A stretch of DNA of 31,737 nucleotides from a virus, in IMG/VR virus record IMGVR_UViG_3300038714_000108, positions 1-31,737 of that record. One strand, 5' to 3'. Shown piece by piece: positions 7,995 through 15,725 of this stretch; positions within the stretch are counted from its first letter, which is position 1, and each line of letters begins with the position of its first letter. Position numbers and translations under genes: made by a program. Under the pieces are notes generated by a model. It had not been told where the DNA came from and searched no databases. It saw only the letters and a list, made by a program, of their open reading frames with translations.

Positions 7995-8074
7995 TAATCT
8001 TTTTCCTTAATATATTCTATATCTATTTGATAACTTGTGTTTGTAACCCAATCGATATTTGTTTCATAAATCAT
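7994..8074 (-). CDS. Possible 26-residue peptide coupled at both ends
   Basis: This tiny frame starts at ATG 8072-8074, overlapping the upstream stop as ATGA, and ends at TAA 7994-7996, overlapping the next ATG as TAATG. It encodes MIYETNIDWVTNTSYQIDIE plus YIKEKD. The AAGGA in its last codons is the ribosome binding site of the next gene. Its reality rests on the double coupling. Alternatively it only carries ribosomes through the gap to the holin-like gene. Confidence 0.4.
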   Translation of the reverse strand: MIYETNIDWVTNTSYQIDIEYIKEKD

Positions 8075-8361
8075 AGAACCATCCACCATGCAATGCCAGT
8101 CTCTACTACAATATCAGCCATTGTATTATATGCCCATCTTTTTTTAGTCGTGTAAGGTTCATAATTCTCTATTATCCATTCAAAAACCTCCCAAGCTACA
8201 CCAAGTATTAACACACCTAAAACACACCAAAGGTCACTCCATCCAAGCCATTGAAATATTTTGCAAAAAAAAGCACCTGCACCAATATGGTAAGCAGTCC
8301 AACCATCTAATTGACCTGTTTTTAGTTGCCATTGAACTAATTTTGTTAATGGGGATTTCAT
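8071..8361 (-). CDS. Small polytopic membrane protein
   Basis: This 96-residue hydrophobic protein has about two to three membrane segments: around residues 20-40, a strong span near 44-62 (LWCVLGVLILGVAWEVFEW), and a terminal segment (ADIVVETGIAWWMVL). Trp-rich HIGAGAFFCKIFQWLGW and KKRWAYNTMADIVVE look like conserved loops of small phage or bacterial membrane proteins. A holin-type role is possible from context. The start overlaps the preceding stop as ATGA. Confidence 0.7.
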   Translation of the reverse strand: MKSPLTKLVQWQLKTGQLDGWTAYHIGAGAFFCKIFQWLGWSDLWCVLGVLILGVAWEVFEWIIENYEPYTTKKRWAYNTMADIVVETGIAWWMVL

Positions 8362-8648
8362 CTTTCTACTACCTTATTATTAATTATTTTATGTTTCACA
8401 ATGTCGATACGCCCATGATTATCAGAGTCATTTTTATTATTACACTCTTTCACATATTCTTCTTCAATAACTTTAAAACTATCAGATTTTTTAACAATTA
8501 CACCATCAACCCTCAAGAAATAATTTTTTGATTCAGGATATGTTAAATTTAAAAAAGTGCCATCTGCCAACCGCACTTTCTTTGTCATCCCTTTTCGAGT
8601 GTTTTTATGTATTACTACATCAAAATCATAGGCACATCGAATTATCAT
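8358..8648 (-). CDS. Hypothetical protein
   Basis: This 96-residue basic protein has an N-terminal beta-rich half (IIRCAYDFDVVIHKNTRKGMTKKVRLADGTFLNL) and a charged C-terminal half. It overlaps the next gene by 4 bases and shares one base with the preceding stop (TGATG). No family was recognised. It lies in the accessory block downstream of the fibre gene. Confidence 0.65.
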   Translation of the reverse strand: MIIRCAYDFDVVIHKNTRKGMTKKVRLADGTFLNLTYPESKNYFLRVDGVIVKKSDSFKVIEEEYVKECNNKNDSDNHGRIDIVKHKIINNKVVER

Positions 8649-8890
8649 CAGTCGTTTTCATCTCCTGGATCATGTGGTGATGGGTCATTTAATGAACTTC
8701 TAAGCATATCTACAAATCCATCGTGACCAACTTGTAATTGATCAGCGACAAACCTATTAGTCGCCTGTTTGTTTTGTATGTCTCTGAGATGAGCAACCAT
8801 TATTTTTTGCTTATCTGTCATTTTATTAATTTCATACTCTTTTTCATCTAATGTGAGTATTTCTGGCTTGTCTTTTTTTGTTTTTGCCAT
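8648..8890 (-). CDS. Small helical hypothetical protein
   Basis: This 80-residue charged protein has the pattern ILTLDEKEYEINKMTDKQKIMVAHLRDIQNK, which resembles a frequent small phage protein (a short beta start followed by an amphipathic helix). The ATG at 8888-8890 has AGGAG upstream. It lies just after the fibre gene. Its last codons include AGGAGAT, which serves as the ribosome binding site of the next gene. Confidence 0.7.
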   Translation of the reverse strand: MAKTKKDKPEILTLDEKEYEINKMTDKQKIMVAHLRDIQNKQATNRFVADQLQVGHDGFVDMLRSSLNDPSPHDPGDEND

Positions 8891-8908
8891 TGCTTCTCCT
8901 GTTATTAG

Positions 8909-11900
8909 TTAAAGTTTTGATTCTAATTCTTTCACTCTTGCAGTTAATTCTTGAATAGCCTTCACTAATGGAGTAATTAATTCTGTTTCCCCAAGTTCTT
9001 GCATTGTATCAGCGTTTTCTTTCCATACTGGAAATTCAGAATGTCCAGCTTTGTCCATAGATGCTTTAACTTCTTGAGCAATAAACCCATAATTAACTCT
9101 ATCTGGATTTTTTCTTTTTGTTTTTGTTTCATTATAAGTATCAAATTCTTTTGGATATTCGCTTGGTGCTTTTTTCTTAAACGTTACAGTTCTCAAATCA
9201 TTAATAAAATCAAGACCTAGTGTATTATCTTTTATCTCTTTTTTAATTCTTTCGTCTGAAGAATGTGTCCATGTAGCATTTTCGCCAAAATCATTAGTAA
9301 TATGGTCTGAATCAACACCAATTCTAATTGTTTCAGTACCACCACCACCAACTGCATCTGTACCAGCACTAAGAACTATTTCCTCATTTACACTTGCAGA
9401 AGATGGTGCTGCTCCTGTACCAATACACACACTTCCTCTACCGCTTTGAATATTGCTACCAGCTTGGTATCCGATACAGATATTATGAACTCCAGTATTG
9501 ATTGCTGTACCCGCTTGGTAACCTATAGCAATATTGCCATTAGCAGTTGTTAACGACATTAATGCTTCACTTCCAATAGCCACGCTATAATTTGCCCCAT
9601 CTAATGCACCCCTCATTACATCATTACCTATCCCAACATTATGATTACAAGCCGAATCTGTCCATGTTCCAGAGGCAACTTGATAACCTATAAATACATT
9701 TTCAGAAGAGCCAAGACTTGTGCTTCCAGCATCTGTATCATACATTACTTGGTGTCCAATCGCTACATTCTTACCGCCTGTAGTATGGACTCCCATTGTT
9801 TCTTGTCCTATTGCTGTATTACCAGCGGCAGATGTCATTGACATGAGAGCTTTATATCCAACAGCAACTGTTCCATTTGCAGTCGCATTATTAATTGTCG
9901 CTAATGAACTTGTGCCAATAGCTATTATATTGGAACTATTGAAAGCATTACCCGCTGATTTTCCAATGCTAACATTATCGCTCCCCGAATTTATATTGTA
10001 ACCCGAATAACTCCCAATCAGAACATTATTATCACCAGAACTCAGTTCTATTCCTGTTCCATGTCCAATGCAAGTATTATCTGTAGCATCTGATAATGTA
10101 CCAAAGCCAGCTTTATGCCCAATAAAAGTATTTCTAACTGAACCTGAGTCAATAGTTCCAGCTAAATAACCAAATACTGTATTTGCACTTGTGCTATCTG
10201 CCCCCCCTGTGCCACCACTATCATTACTACTTAGTGAAATTCTAGAGTTTATATCAAATTTTGCTACATCAGTAAAACTTATAGTTGAATTATCTGTACT
10301 GCTTCCAGCAACTTTAAAAGTGTGTGTACCATCTCTTTGCGTATACATACTAACTTCATCTTCATCAATCCTTCTATAACTACCCCCACTATGAAAATAT
10401 ACATTTTGCCCGATGTTAAAAGTACCACCAGCACCAGCGGCAGTTGCTCCAAAAATTGCACCTGAACCACCTATTTGTAATGCTGTTCTTGTAGGAAGCC
10501 AATCTGCTTCTGGTGTAACATTAAATCCTGTGTTACCATTCGCATCTACTACAAGCCTTTTAGTAGTAGAATGGTTTGTTAATACATAAAATTTAGAAGT
10601 TGTTTGGTCATATCCTACTACTCCATCATCATTTTGCCCATCATCTCCAAAATGTATTTGCCCATGACTTGAATTGCCACTTAAAATAGTTATTGCAGTA
10701 TTTCCACTATTTTCAACCGCTAAAACAGAGTCAGAATGAGCAGAAATTGTTCCAGCACTTGCTTTATAAACATGAAGATTTGTGTCCGCTGAATCTATTC
10801 CAATTCCAACATTTCCGTTGTTAAAATAAAAACCACCAGCACCAGTATAAAACTGTATTCCATTGGCATTATTATAACTGTTGAAATACCCCCATCCATT
10901 ATCTTCGTAGCACCCAGTTAGTATATAATTATCTCCAGAACCGTGAAATTTTAATCTCTGATTAGTTCCTTCTGTTGTAACTTTAACTCCATCTATGGTC
11001 AAAGCACCATCAGATGCAATTCTTAATCGTTCTGTTTCAGAAGCATTTCCATCAGTAGTAAAGAATCTTAAAGATGCTCCATTTTCTGTGGCACTCCAAG
11101 CTGCATCACAAATAGCATCAATTCTTGCACCCTCAGTCATTGTACCAGCACCATCTTCAGAACCTCTAAAGCTGATTACACCTAATCTGTGATCATCTCC
11201 CATTGCTCCACCATCATTAGAGCCTAGTCTTAAAGATGCACCTTGTGAGGATGAACTTGTATTTGTATCTATTATATCTAAAGCATTTGCCCCAGCAGCA
11301 CTTGCGGGATTTTGTGTGCCAATTCCCACGTTCCCATAATCATCTATTACTAACCTTGTTCCCTCTGAACCACCAGCCGTTTTTGTAACAAAGTGGAGTT
11401 CAGTTCCCATCGCTCCACTTGCCCCAGCTTTTGCTTGTATTCTTGCATACGCTCCATCATGTCTCCTGTCAAATGTTAATTCAGAATCTCCAGCACCACC
11501 ACTATCTTGATGAATTAAAATTTTATTATTAACCATTAATGGAACATCGGTTACATTACCAGCAGTTCCTATCTGCACTACACCAGACTTAAGAGTCAAT
11601 GTTTCAACTTCTGAACCAGCCTTTGCAGTGTACATAGACAGTTTAGCATCATCACTTGATGCTGCTACATCTGTTTGAAATCCTCTAAGCAACAACAATC
11701 TTGTCTTAGTTCCTCCATCATCTTTAGCGTACCAACTAATGTCACCAATTTGGTCGCTATTTGCTGGACTTGATGAATTTTTATAAAGATGTATTGCAGA
11801 TGGTGAATTATCAGCATTTTGATTTTCTATATTTAAAATAGGTCTGTCGGCTGTGGCATTTTGTATATCTACTTGTGTACCATTGACTGTAAGCGTACCT

Positions 11901-12388
11901 GGAAATACAGCGTTCATATCAGAATCAAAAGTAAGTCTATTCCCACTACTTAAATCACCAGCACCAGTATTTATGACAAAATTATCTGAATCTGAATTAT
12001 CAATTCCCATCATGTATCTTTTTGTACCAGTTAATAAGAATTGTGCAACTGCATCGCCAGTACCATCTTGTTCTATCAGTAATCCATTTGTTGTATCAGT
12101 TGTACTATTGTCTACTTTGATGTGCATGGGTGTAGTAGGTGTTACTCCCACCCCAACTCGTGTATTTTGCGTATCAACGACAAACACATCTCCACCATCT
12201 GAATTTTTTCTGACTAATAATGCTTCTGTATTGGTTACATCTATTACTTGTGTACCTTCAATCACCTCGTCAAAACTAAGCGACCCTCCACCAGATACAG
12301 TTAAATCACCAGATATTGTTAAATCTCCATCTATTGTTCCACCATTACCAAAATCTTCAACAATCGCCTTTACCATTGTACTTTGCAT
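8909..12388 (-). CDS. Large fibre protein with C-terminal S74 intramolecular chaperone
   Basis: This 1159-residue fibre is the largest gene in the window. Residues about 15-40 contain a repetitive strand register (DGDLTISGDLTVSG). Residues about 80-640 carry repeated beta modules with phrases such as NVGIGT and RLVIDDYGNVGIG. Residues about 740-1030 form a YadA-head-like repeat region with IG/AIG repeats about every 15-30 residues (NTFIGHKAG, NVLIGSYSGY, VAIGHQVMY). Residues 1043-1159 are an S74 chaperone domain starting SSDERIKKEI and containing YGFIAQEV and a terminal coiled coil. In that family the chaperone trimerises the fibre and cuts itself off, usually just before the Asp of the Ser-Asp pair. 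It probably binds the host surface. It is placed next to capsid genes, so attachment to the head rather than the tail is possible. Confidence 0.9.
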   Translation of the reverse strand: MQSTMVKAIVEDFGNGGTIDGDLTISGDLTVSGGGSLSFDEVIEGTQVIDVTNTEALLVRKNSDGGDVFVVDTQNTRVGVGVTPTTPMHIKVDNSTTDTTNGLLIEQDGTGDAVAQFLLTGTKRYMMGIDNSDSDNFVINTGAGDLSSGNRLTFDSDMNAVFPGTLTVNGTQVDIQNATADRPILNIENQNADNSPSAIHLYKNSSSPANSDQIGDISWYAKDDGGTKTRLLLLRGFQTDVAASSDDAKLSMYTAKAGSEVETLTLKSGVVQIGTAGNVTDVPLMVNNKILIHQDSGGAGDSELTFDRRHDGAYARIQAKAGASGAMGTELHFVTKTAGGSEGTRLVIDDYGNVGIGTQNPASAAGANALDIIDTNTSSSSQGASLRLGSNDGGAMGDDHRLGVISFRGSEDGAGTMTEGARIDAICDAAWSATENGASLRFFTTDGNASETERLRIASDGALTIDGVKVTTEGTNQRLKFHGSGDNYILTGCYEDNGWGYFNSYNNANGIQFYTGAGGFYFNNGNVGIGIDSADTNLHVYKASAGTISAHSDSVLAVENSGNTAITILSGNSSHGQIHFGDDGQNDDGVVGYDQTTSKFYVLTNHSTTKRLVVDANGNTGFNVTPEADWLPTRTALQIGGSGAIFGATAAGAGGTFNIGQNVYFHSGGSYRRIDEDEVSMYTQRDGTHTFKVAGSSTDNSTISFTDVAKFDINSRISLSSNDSGGTGGADSTSANTVFGYLAGTIDSGSVRNTFIGHKAGFGTLSDATDNTCIGHGTGIELSSGDNNVLIGSYSGYNINSGSDNVSIGKSAGNAFNSSNIIAIGTSSLATINNATANGTVAVGYKALMSMTSAAGNTAIGQETMGVHTTGGKNVAIGHQVMYDTDAGSTSLGSSENVFIGYQVASGTWTDSACNHNVGIGNDVMRGALDGANYSVAIGSEALMSLTTANGNIAIGYQAGTAINTGVHNICIGYQAGSNIQSGRGSVCIGTGAAPSSASVNEEIVLSAGTDAVGGGGTETIRIGVDSDHITNDFGENATWTHSSDERIKKEIKDNTLGLDFINDLRTVTFKKKAPSEYPKEFDTYNETKTKRKNPDRVNYGFIAQEVKASMDKAGHSEFPVWKENADTMQELGETELITPLVKAIQELTARVKELESKL

Positions 12389-12390
12389 CT

Positions 12391-12735
12391 TTAAACCTCT
12401 ACTATTCTAACTGCACCTGTTGTTGTGCTAGTTGAGTTGTAATTAAAATAAATAGTGTTCCCTAATGACCTTGGGACTGTAATAAATGTCAATGTGTTTT
12501 TAGGTAGTAATAAATCATTACTAGCATTTACGTTTGTTTCTGAAGAGGTAAAATTAAAATAAATTTCTACTGCAGAATAAACGCCTATTGTGTTTGATCC
12601 AGAGTTTAATAATTTATGAGTTGTATTTGCGACATCAGCTGAACTTCCCGCAGTCCCAGCACTTGCTACGCTCCAACCTCCTCCTGGGGTTACATTTAAT
12701 GCCTCTTGAACTGAATATTTATGTAGGTCTGCCAT
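12391..12735 (-). CDS. Small beta-rich structural protein (capsid decoration or fibre base candidate)
   Basis: This 114-residue protein, rich in Ser, Thr and Asn, has a beta pattern typical of virion decoration proteins (VYSAVEIYFNF, LTFITVPRSLGNTIYFNYNS, GAVRIVEV). It lies between the capsid block and the fibre gene, separated from the fibre by two bases. Its closing codons include GAGG, the ribosome binding site of the fibre gene. It could decorate the capsid or anchor the fibre. I cannot separate these from sequence. Confidence 0.65.
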   Translation of the reverse strand: MADLHKYSVQEALNVTPGGGWSVASAGTAGSSADVANTTHKLLNSGSNTIGVYSAVEIYFNFTSSETNVNASNDLLLPKNTLTFITVPRSLGNTIYFNYNSTSTTTGAVRIVEV

Positions 12736-12791
12736 TTTTTCTTCCTCTCTAAGCTAATGACAAAGCGTGAATGAGATCGTGCTTTATCTAA

Positions 12792-13049
12792 TTATTTTTT
12801 CTTTTTAGTCACTTTCTTAGCAACTTGCTTTACTTTTTTTGCCATAGATCGCTTTTTAAGGGGTTTTTTGTACTCTGTATGGTCAGTTTCACTCATTACC
12901 CTAGTAAAACCTTTATTAATTAAAAACTCTTTGATTTCAGGGTGTTTTTTAAATTGAGATTCCTCAACCCTTTCCATTTTTCCACCTAGTTTTTGAACCC
13001 AGTATTGCATATCTATACTCCATTTGTCTTGGGGCATGGAAAACCACAC
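12792..13049 (-). CDS. Small Lys-rich protein after the capsid gene
   Basis: This protein has up to 85 residues, starting either at GTG 13047-13049 or at ATG 13035-13037 (81 residues). The N-terminal half is mixed (DMQYWVQKLGGKMERVEESQFKKHPEIKEFLINKGFTRV). The C-terminal 25 residues are almost all Lys, Arg, Val and Ala (KPLKKRSMAKKVKQVAKKV), suggesting contact with nucleic acid or an acidic capsid surface. It follows the major capsid gene by 21 bases. No family recognised. Confidence 0.65.
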   Translation of the reverse strand: MWFSMPQDKWSIDMQYWVQKLGGKMERVEESQFKKHPEIKEFLINKGFTRVMSETDHTEYKKPLKKRSMAKKVKQVAKKVTKKKK

Positions 13050-13070
13050 CCCAAAACTCGTTACTTGCTA

Positions 13071-13967
13071 TTAATTAGCGTTTCTTATTTTAATACCTTT
13101 TTTATTATCGGTGTCATCTAAACGCTTAACGCCATAAACAGTATCAGCTACAACTTTCATCCCCAGGGCATCTATGGAATATTCCGACTGCACCCTAACT
13201 TCTTGTTGTACTGCACACACAGCTGCCGACTTATGAAAGATAACGCCACTAATTGTGTTATTATCTCCACCAGTTGAGAGTGTATTGCTCATATAGACAT
13301 CAACTCCGTACAATGAGCCAACTAATCCTGTTCTTAGACCTCTGTTCCCCTCGCCTACTGCATCATTTCTAATGAAATATTGTGCAATTCCTGCAGCTGG
13401 GTTAAGAATGTCAGCAAACAATGTTGGATTTACAACTAAAGCACACTCGCCATCCATATAAGGGACATCATTTTCACCAAGCGTTGCTAATAGAGATTCA
13501 AACTCTGCAGCTGTCATTGTGTCATCTGTTGCTAAAACCAGAGACTCTTCAAGATCATCTAACTCTGCAAAGATGTCCGCATCCAGTTGCCTAGCCAGTG
13601 CCTCACCCATCATTCTTGCATATTTTTCCACTAAATCTGCTTCAGACTGTATCATCAGTATATCTTCAAATAATTTAGCAACATACTTATGCTTGTTTAA
13701 TGATAATTGAGTTTCTGTTGTTGCAGTCGCATCATAACTTACGTCTGAACCTGCAGACTTGTCACTTGCACTAATTAAACTGATTTCTGGTACATGAACA
13801 ACATCTCCAAAACCTTTTGAACCTACTAAAGCCGAGTAATCTTCAATCAACCCTCTAAATACACTTTTTCTTTCAAAATATTTGTAGATACCCTCTGACC
13901 AAATCTCAGGAATAAAATGTTGGTCAGTGCTGGTTGTTGCAGCTGATCCTTGATAATGTTTTGCCAT
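13071..13967 (-). CDS. Major capsid protein (HK97-like fold)
   Basis: This 298-residue protein directly follows the scaffold gene. The opening STDQHFIPEIWSEGIYKYFERKSVF is a typical start of phage coat proteins related to the T7/P22-like HK97-fold groups. Other fitting elements are GFGDVVHVPEI, the helix DLVEKYARMMGEALARQLDADIF (spine-helix-like) and the late A-domain region YGVDVYMSN followed by VICHK-like strands and VYGVKRL. No protease domain or long N-terminal delta domain is visible, consistent with a separate scaffold. AAAAGG from the last scaffold codons supplies its ribosome binding site. Confidence 0.88.
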   Translation of the reverse strand: MAKHYQGSAATTSTDQHFIPEIWSEGIYKYFERKSVFRGLIEDYSALVGSKGFGDVVHVPEISLISASDKSAGSDVSYDATATTETQLSLNKHKYVAKLFEDILMIQSEADLVEKYARMMGEALARQLDADIFAELDDLEESLVLATDDTMTAAEFESLLATLGENDVPYMDGECALVVNPTLFADILNPAAGIAQYFIRNDAVGEGNRGLRTGLVGSLYGVDVYMSNTLSTGGDNNTISGVIFHKSAAVCAVQQEVRVQSEYSIDALGMKVVADTVYGVKRLDDTDNKKGIKIRNAN

Positions 13968-13970
13968 TTT

Positions 13971-14507
13971 TTACCTTTTGATAGAGTTACGCAAAATTTC
14001 ACCCCAGTTCGCTCTTCTCTCTTCGCTAGTCATGTCGACCCAATGTTTGTTGTTAGGGTTTGTTGCCCTAGCAGGAGTTGAACTTGTTGAGACAACTTCT
14101 TGCTTTTCGTTTTTAAATTTATTTGATACAGTTTCAATTAATGTTAAATCTGCATCTTTTAATTGATCTCTTAAATCTTCATCAAGTGAGTCTAGTAATC
14201 TTTCACGCTTTGAGTTTTCCATGTTTTTCAATCTATCATAATCAGGCATAATGGATTCAAGTTCGCTTTTATACTTTTGTGCCAACTCTTTATGCTCGTT
14301 ATTTTTGATCATTTTCGCTTCTTTATCTTTTTCAACTTGTGCTTTTAACTCAGCATACTTTGATTCGATTTCTTGAGCCCTGTTTCTGTACTTTTTGCTT
14401 TCTGCAATTAAATTACCAACTTCAGGGTTTGTTGGTGTTTCATTCTGGCTATCAGTTGCCACCTCTTGTGCGTTATCTTGCACTGCTTCTGTTGTAGTTT
14501 CAGACAT
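13971..14507 (-). CDS. Capsid scaffold protein
   Basis: This 178-residue, highly charged, helix-forming protein has an acidic, Gln/Thr-rich N-terminus (SETTTEAVQDNAQEV) and a long coiled coil at about residues 30-135. Its short basic C-terminal helix (WVDMTSEERRANWGEILRNS) is the kind that binds the coat protein. The place immediately before the major capsid gene and the composition are typical of scaffolds. No protease residues are seen. ATG 14505-14507 has AGGAAGG upstream. Confidence 0.85.
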   Translation of the reverse strand: MSETTTEAVQDNAQEVATDSQNETPTNPEVGNLIAESKKYRNRAQEIESKYAELKAQVEKDKEAKMIKNNEHKELAQKYKSELESIMPDYDRLKNMENSKRERLLDSLDEDLRDQLKDADLTLIETVSNKFKNEKQEVVSTSSTPARATNPNNKHWVDMTSEERRANWGEILRNSIKR

Positions 14508-14556
14508 TCTGCCTTCCTCTTTTGTTATTAAAATTTATAATTATATCTATGGTTTT

Positions 14557-15015
14557 TTAAACATCTAAATCTATTATAATATCTTTTTTACTAAATTTTA
14601 CAATTCTATCGTCAATAATTTTTCTAAAATAATCCCTAACAAACTGTTCATTTTTATCATTAAGACCATAAACATTCCTCCCTTTTTTTGCGTTTCCCTC
14701 AAATTTTAGACCATCCCTATAATTTAGTTCAACGCTTTCATCAGTTGGCTTTTGTGCTTTTAATGAATTTAACATTACACCAGTTAATCTTAGGTTAGGA
14801 GGCGATATTTGTTTATTAGCCTGTACCCCCTTTCTAGTGGCTCTCCCTTGTTTTTTTACTATTTTATATTGATCAGAATATTTTTTAAAAGGCTTACCAT
14901 TACCATCTTGGCTAATCCCTTTGTCAGTGTCTTGTAATATCCTAGTGACTAACTTACCACCAAGAATTAACCATTGGTTTCTTTTAAATGTTGTAATGTC
15001 TTTTGCTTTTTTCAT
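14557..15015 (-). CDS. Virion morphogenesis protein (Mu gpG / Phage_tail_S-like)
   Basis: The chosen start is ATG 15013-15015, overlapping the MuF-like stop as TAATG, which gives 152 residues. A TTG at 15039 would add eight. The pattern GKPFKKYSDQYK...LRLTGVMLNSL, followed by a beta hairpin region (YRDGLKFEGNAKKGRNVYGLN) and a helix (NEQFVRDYFRKIIDDRIV), matches the phage virion morphogenesis family that includes Mu gpG and P2 gpS. In Mu this gene also follows F and precedes the scaffold/protease gene. The exact role here (tail completion or head maturation) is not established. Confidence 0.65.
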   Translation of the reverse strand: MKKAKDITTFKRNQWLILGGKLVTRILQDTDKGISQDGNGKPFKKYSDQYKIVKKQGRATRKGVQANKQISPPNLRLTGVMLNSLKAQKPTDESVELNYRDGLKFEGNAKKGRNVYGLNDKNEQFVRDYFRKIIDDRIVKFSKKDIIIDLDV

Positions 15016-15725
15016 TAAATATCTGGATGTATTTCCCAAGAGTGTCTACAATTAAATCCTCCACGGAATCCAAAGGGTGTGCCACTTCCATTTACTTGTT
15101 TTTCTGTATATCCTTTTGGATAATTGTTTCTTTCATTTTCTATTGTTGCTCTGCAACTATCCCTAGTTTTTGAATCAAGCGGCCCAAAGTAAGTCCACTT
15201 AACATCTATGCCCTCAAAAACTTTATATCTAGCAAGATCATCAAATGTTTTAATGCTTGTGTAAACGCTTGTGTTTAATTGGTAATCTGCCAACCCAATG
15301 TTTCCAATAGCATCTATTGTGTCATTAATGCTTACTCCTCCATATAAGTTTTGGAAAATAGATGAAGTTAATCTATCTGAGAATCCTCTTGCTTGACCTA
15401 ATAATTGAGCAGTGTTTAAATCTTTTAATGTTTCTAATCCTTGTAAACCTGCCCCACTTAACGCTGTAACTCCTCTTCTTGATGCTTCTGCTATGGTTTG
15501 TTCTAATAGCTTACTGTAATCATCTTCTAAATTGTTTAACGCATTGCCATAACCAGAATTAATTAATTCATTAAATAGGTTTAATTGCCCAACAGCATTT
15601 ATTAATTGCGTATCAGACAACGCCCCCAAATTTCTTACGACCCTTGTTAAGTTTCTTTTAAATGTCCTTTCTAGCTTTTGAACATCTTTTGTGAATTTAT
15701 TGACTGCTGGTTGTACCTGAGCCAT
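15015..15725 (-). CDS. Minor head protein, MuF-like
   Basis: This is a 236-residue protein. The N-terminal two thirds are helical (LERTFKRNLTRVVRNLGALS; DYSKLLEQTIAEASRRGVTAL). The C-terminal domain shows the MuF signature: WTYFGPLDSKTRDSCRA at about residue 178, then YTEKQV, a Gly/Pro-rich turn and GGFNCRHSWEIHP near the end, with Cys and His residues probably binding metal. These proteins enter the capsid with the portal and take part in head assembly or are ejected. It overlaps the portal gene by 29 bases, as expected for a portal-MuF pair. Confidence 0.82.
   Translation of the reverse strand: MAQVQPAVNKFTKDVQKLERTFKRNLTRVVRNLGALSDTQLINAVGQLNLFNELINSGYGNALNNLEDDYSKLLEQTIAEASRRGVTALSGAGLQGLETLKDLNTAQLLGQARGFSDRLTSSIFQNLYGGVSINDTIDAIGNIGLADYQLNTSVYTSIKTFDDLARYKVFEGIDVKWTYFGPLDSKTRDSCRATIENERNNYPKGYTEKQVNGSGTPFGFRGGFNCRHSWEIHPDI

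Noticed and set aside
11853-12410. 185-codon plus-strand frame opposite the fibre gene
   Set aside because: It mirrors the repetitive fibre-coding sequence and shows no protein-family features. All real genes are on the minus strand.
12736-12791. Possible terminator (AAAGC...GCTTT) in the gap between the Lys-rich gene and the decoration-like gene
   Set aside because: Only five pairs with a 13-base loop and no T run follows on the minus strand.
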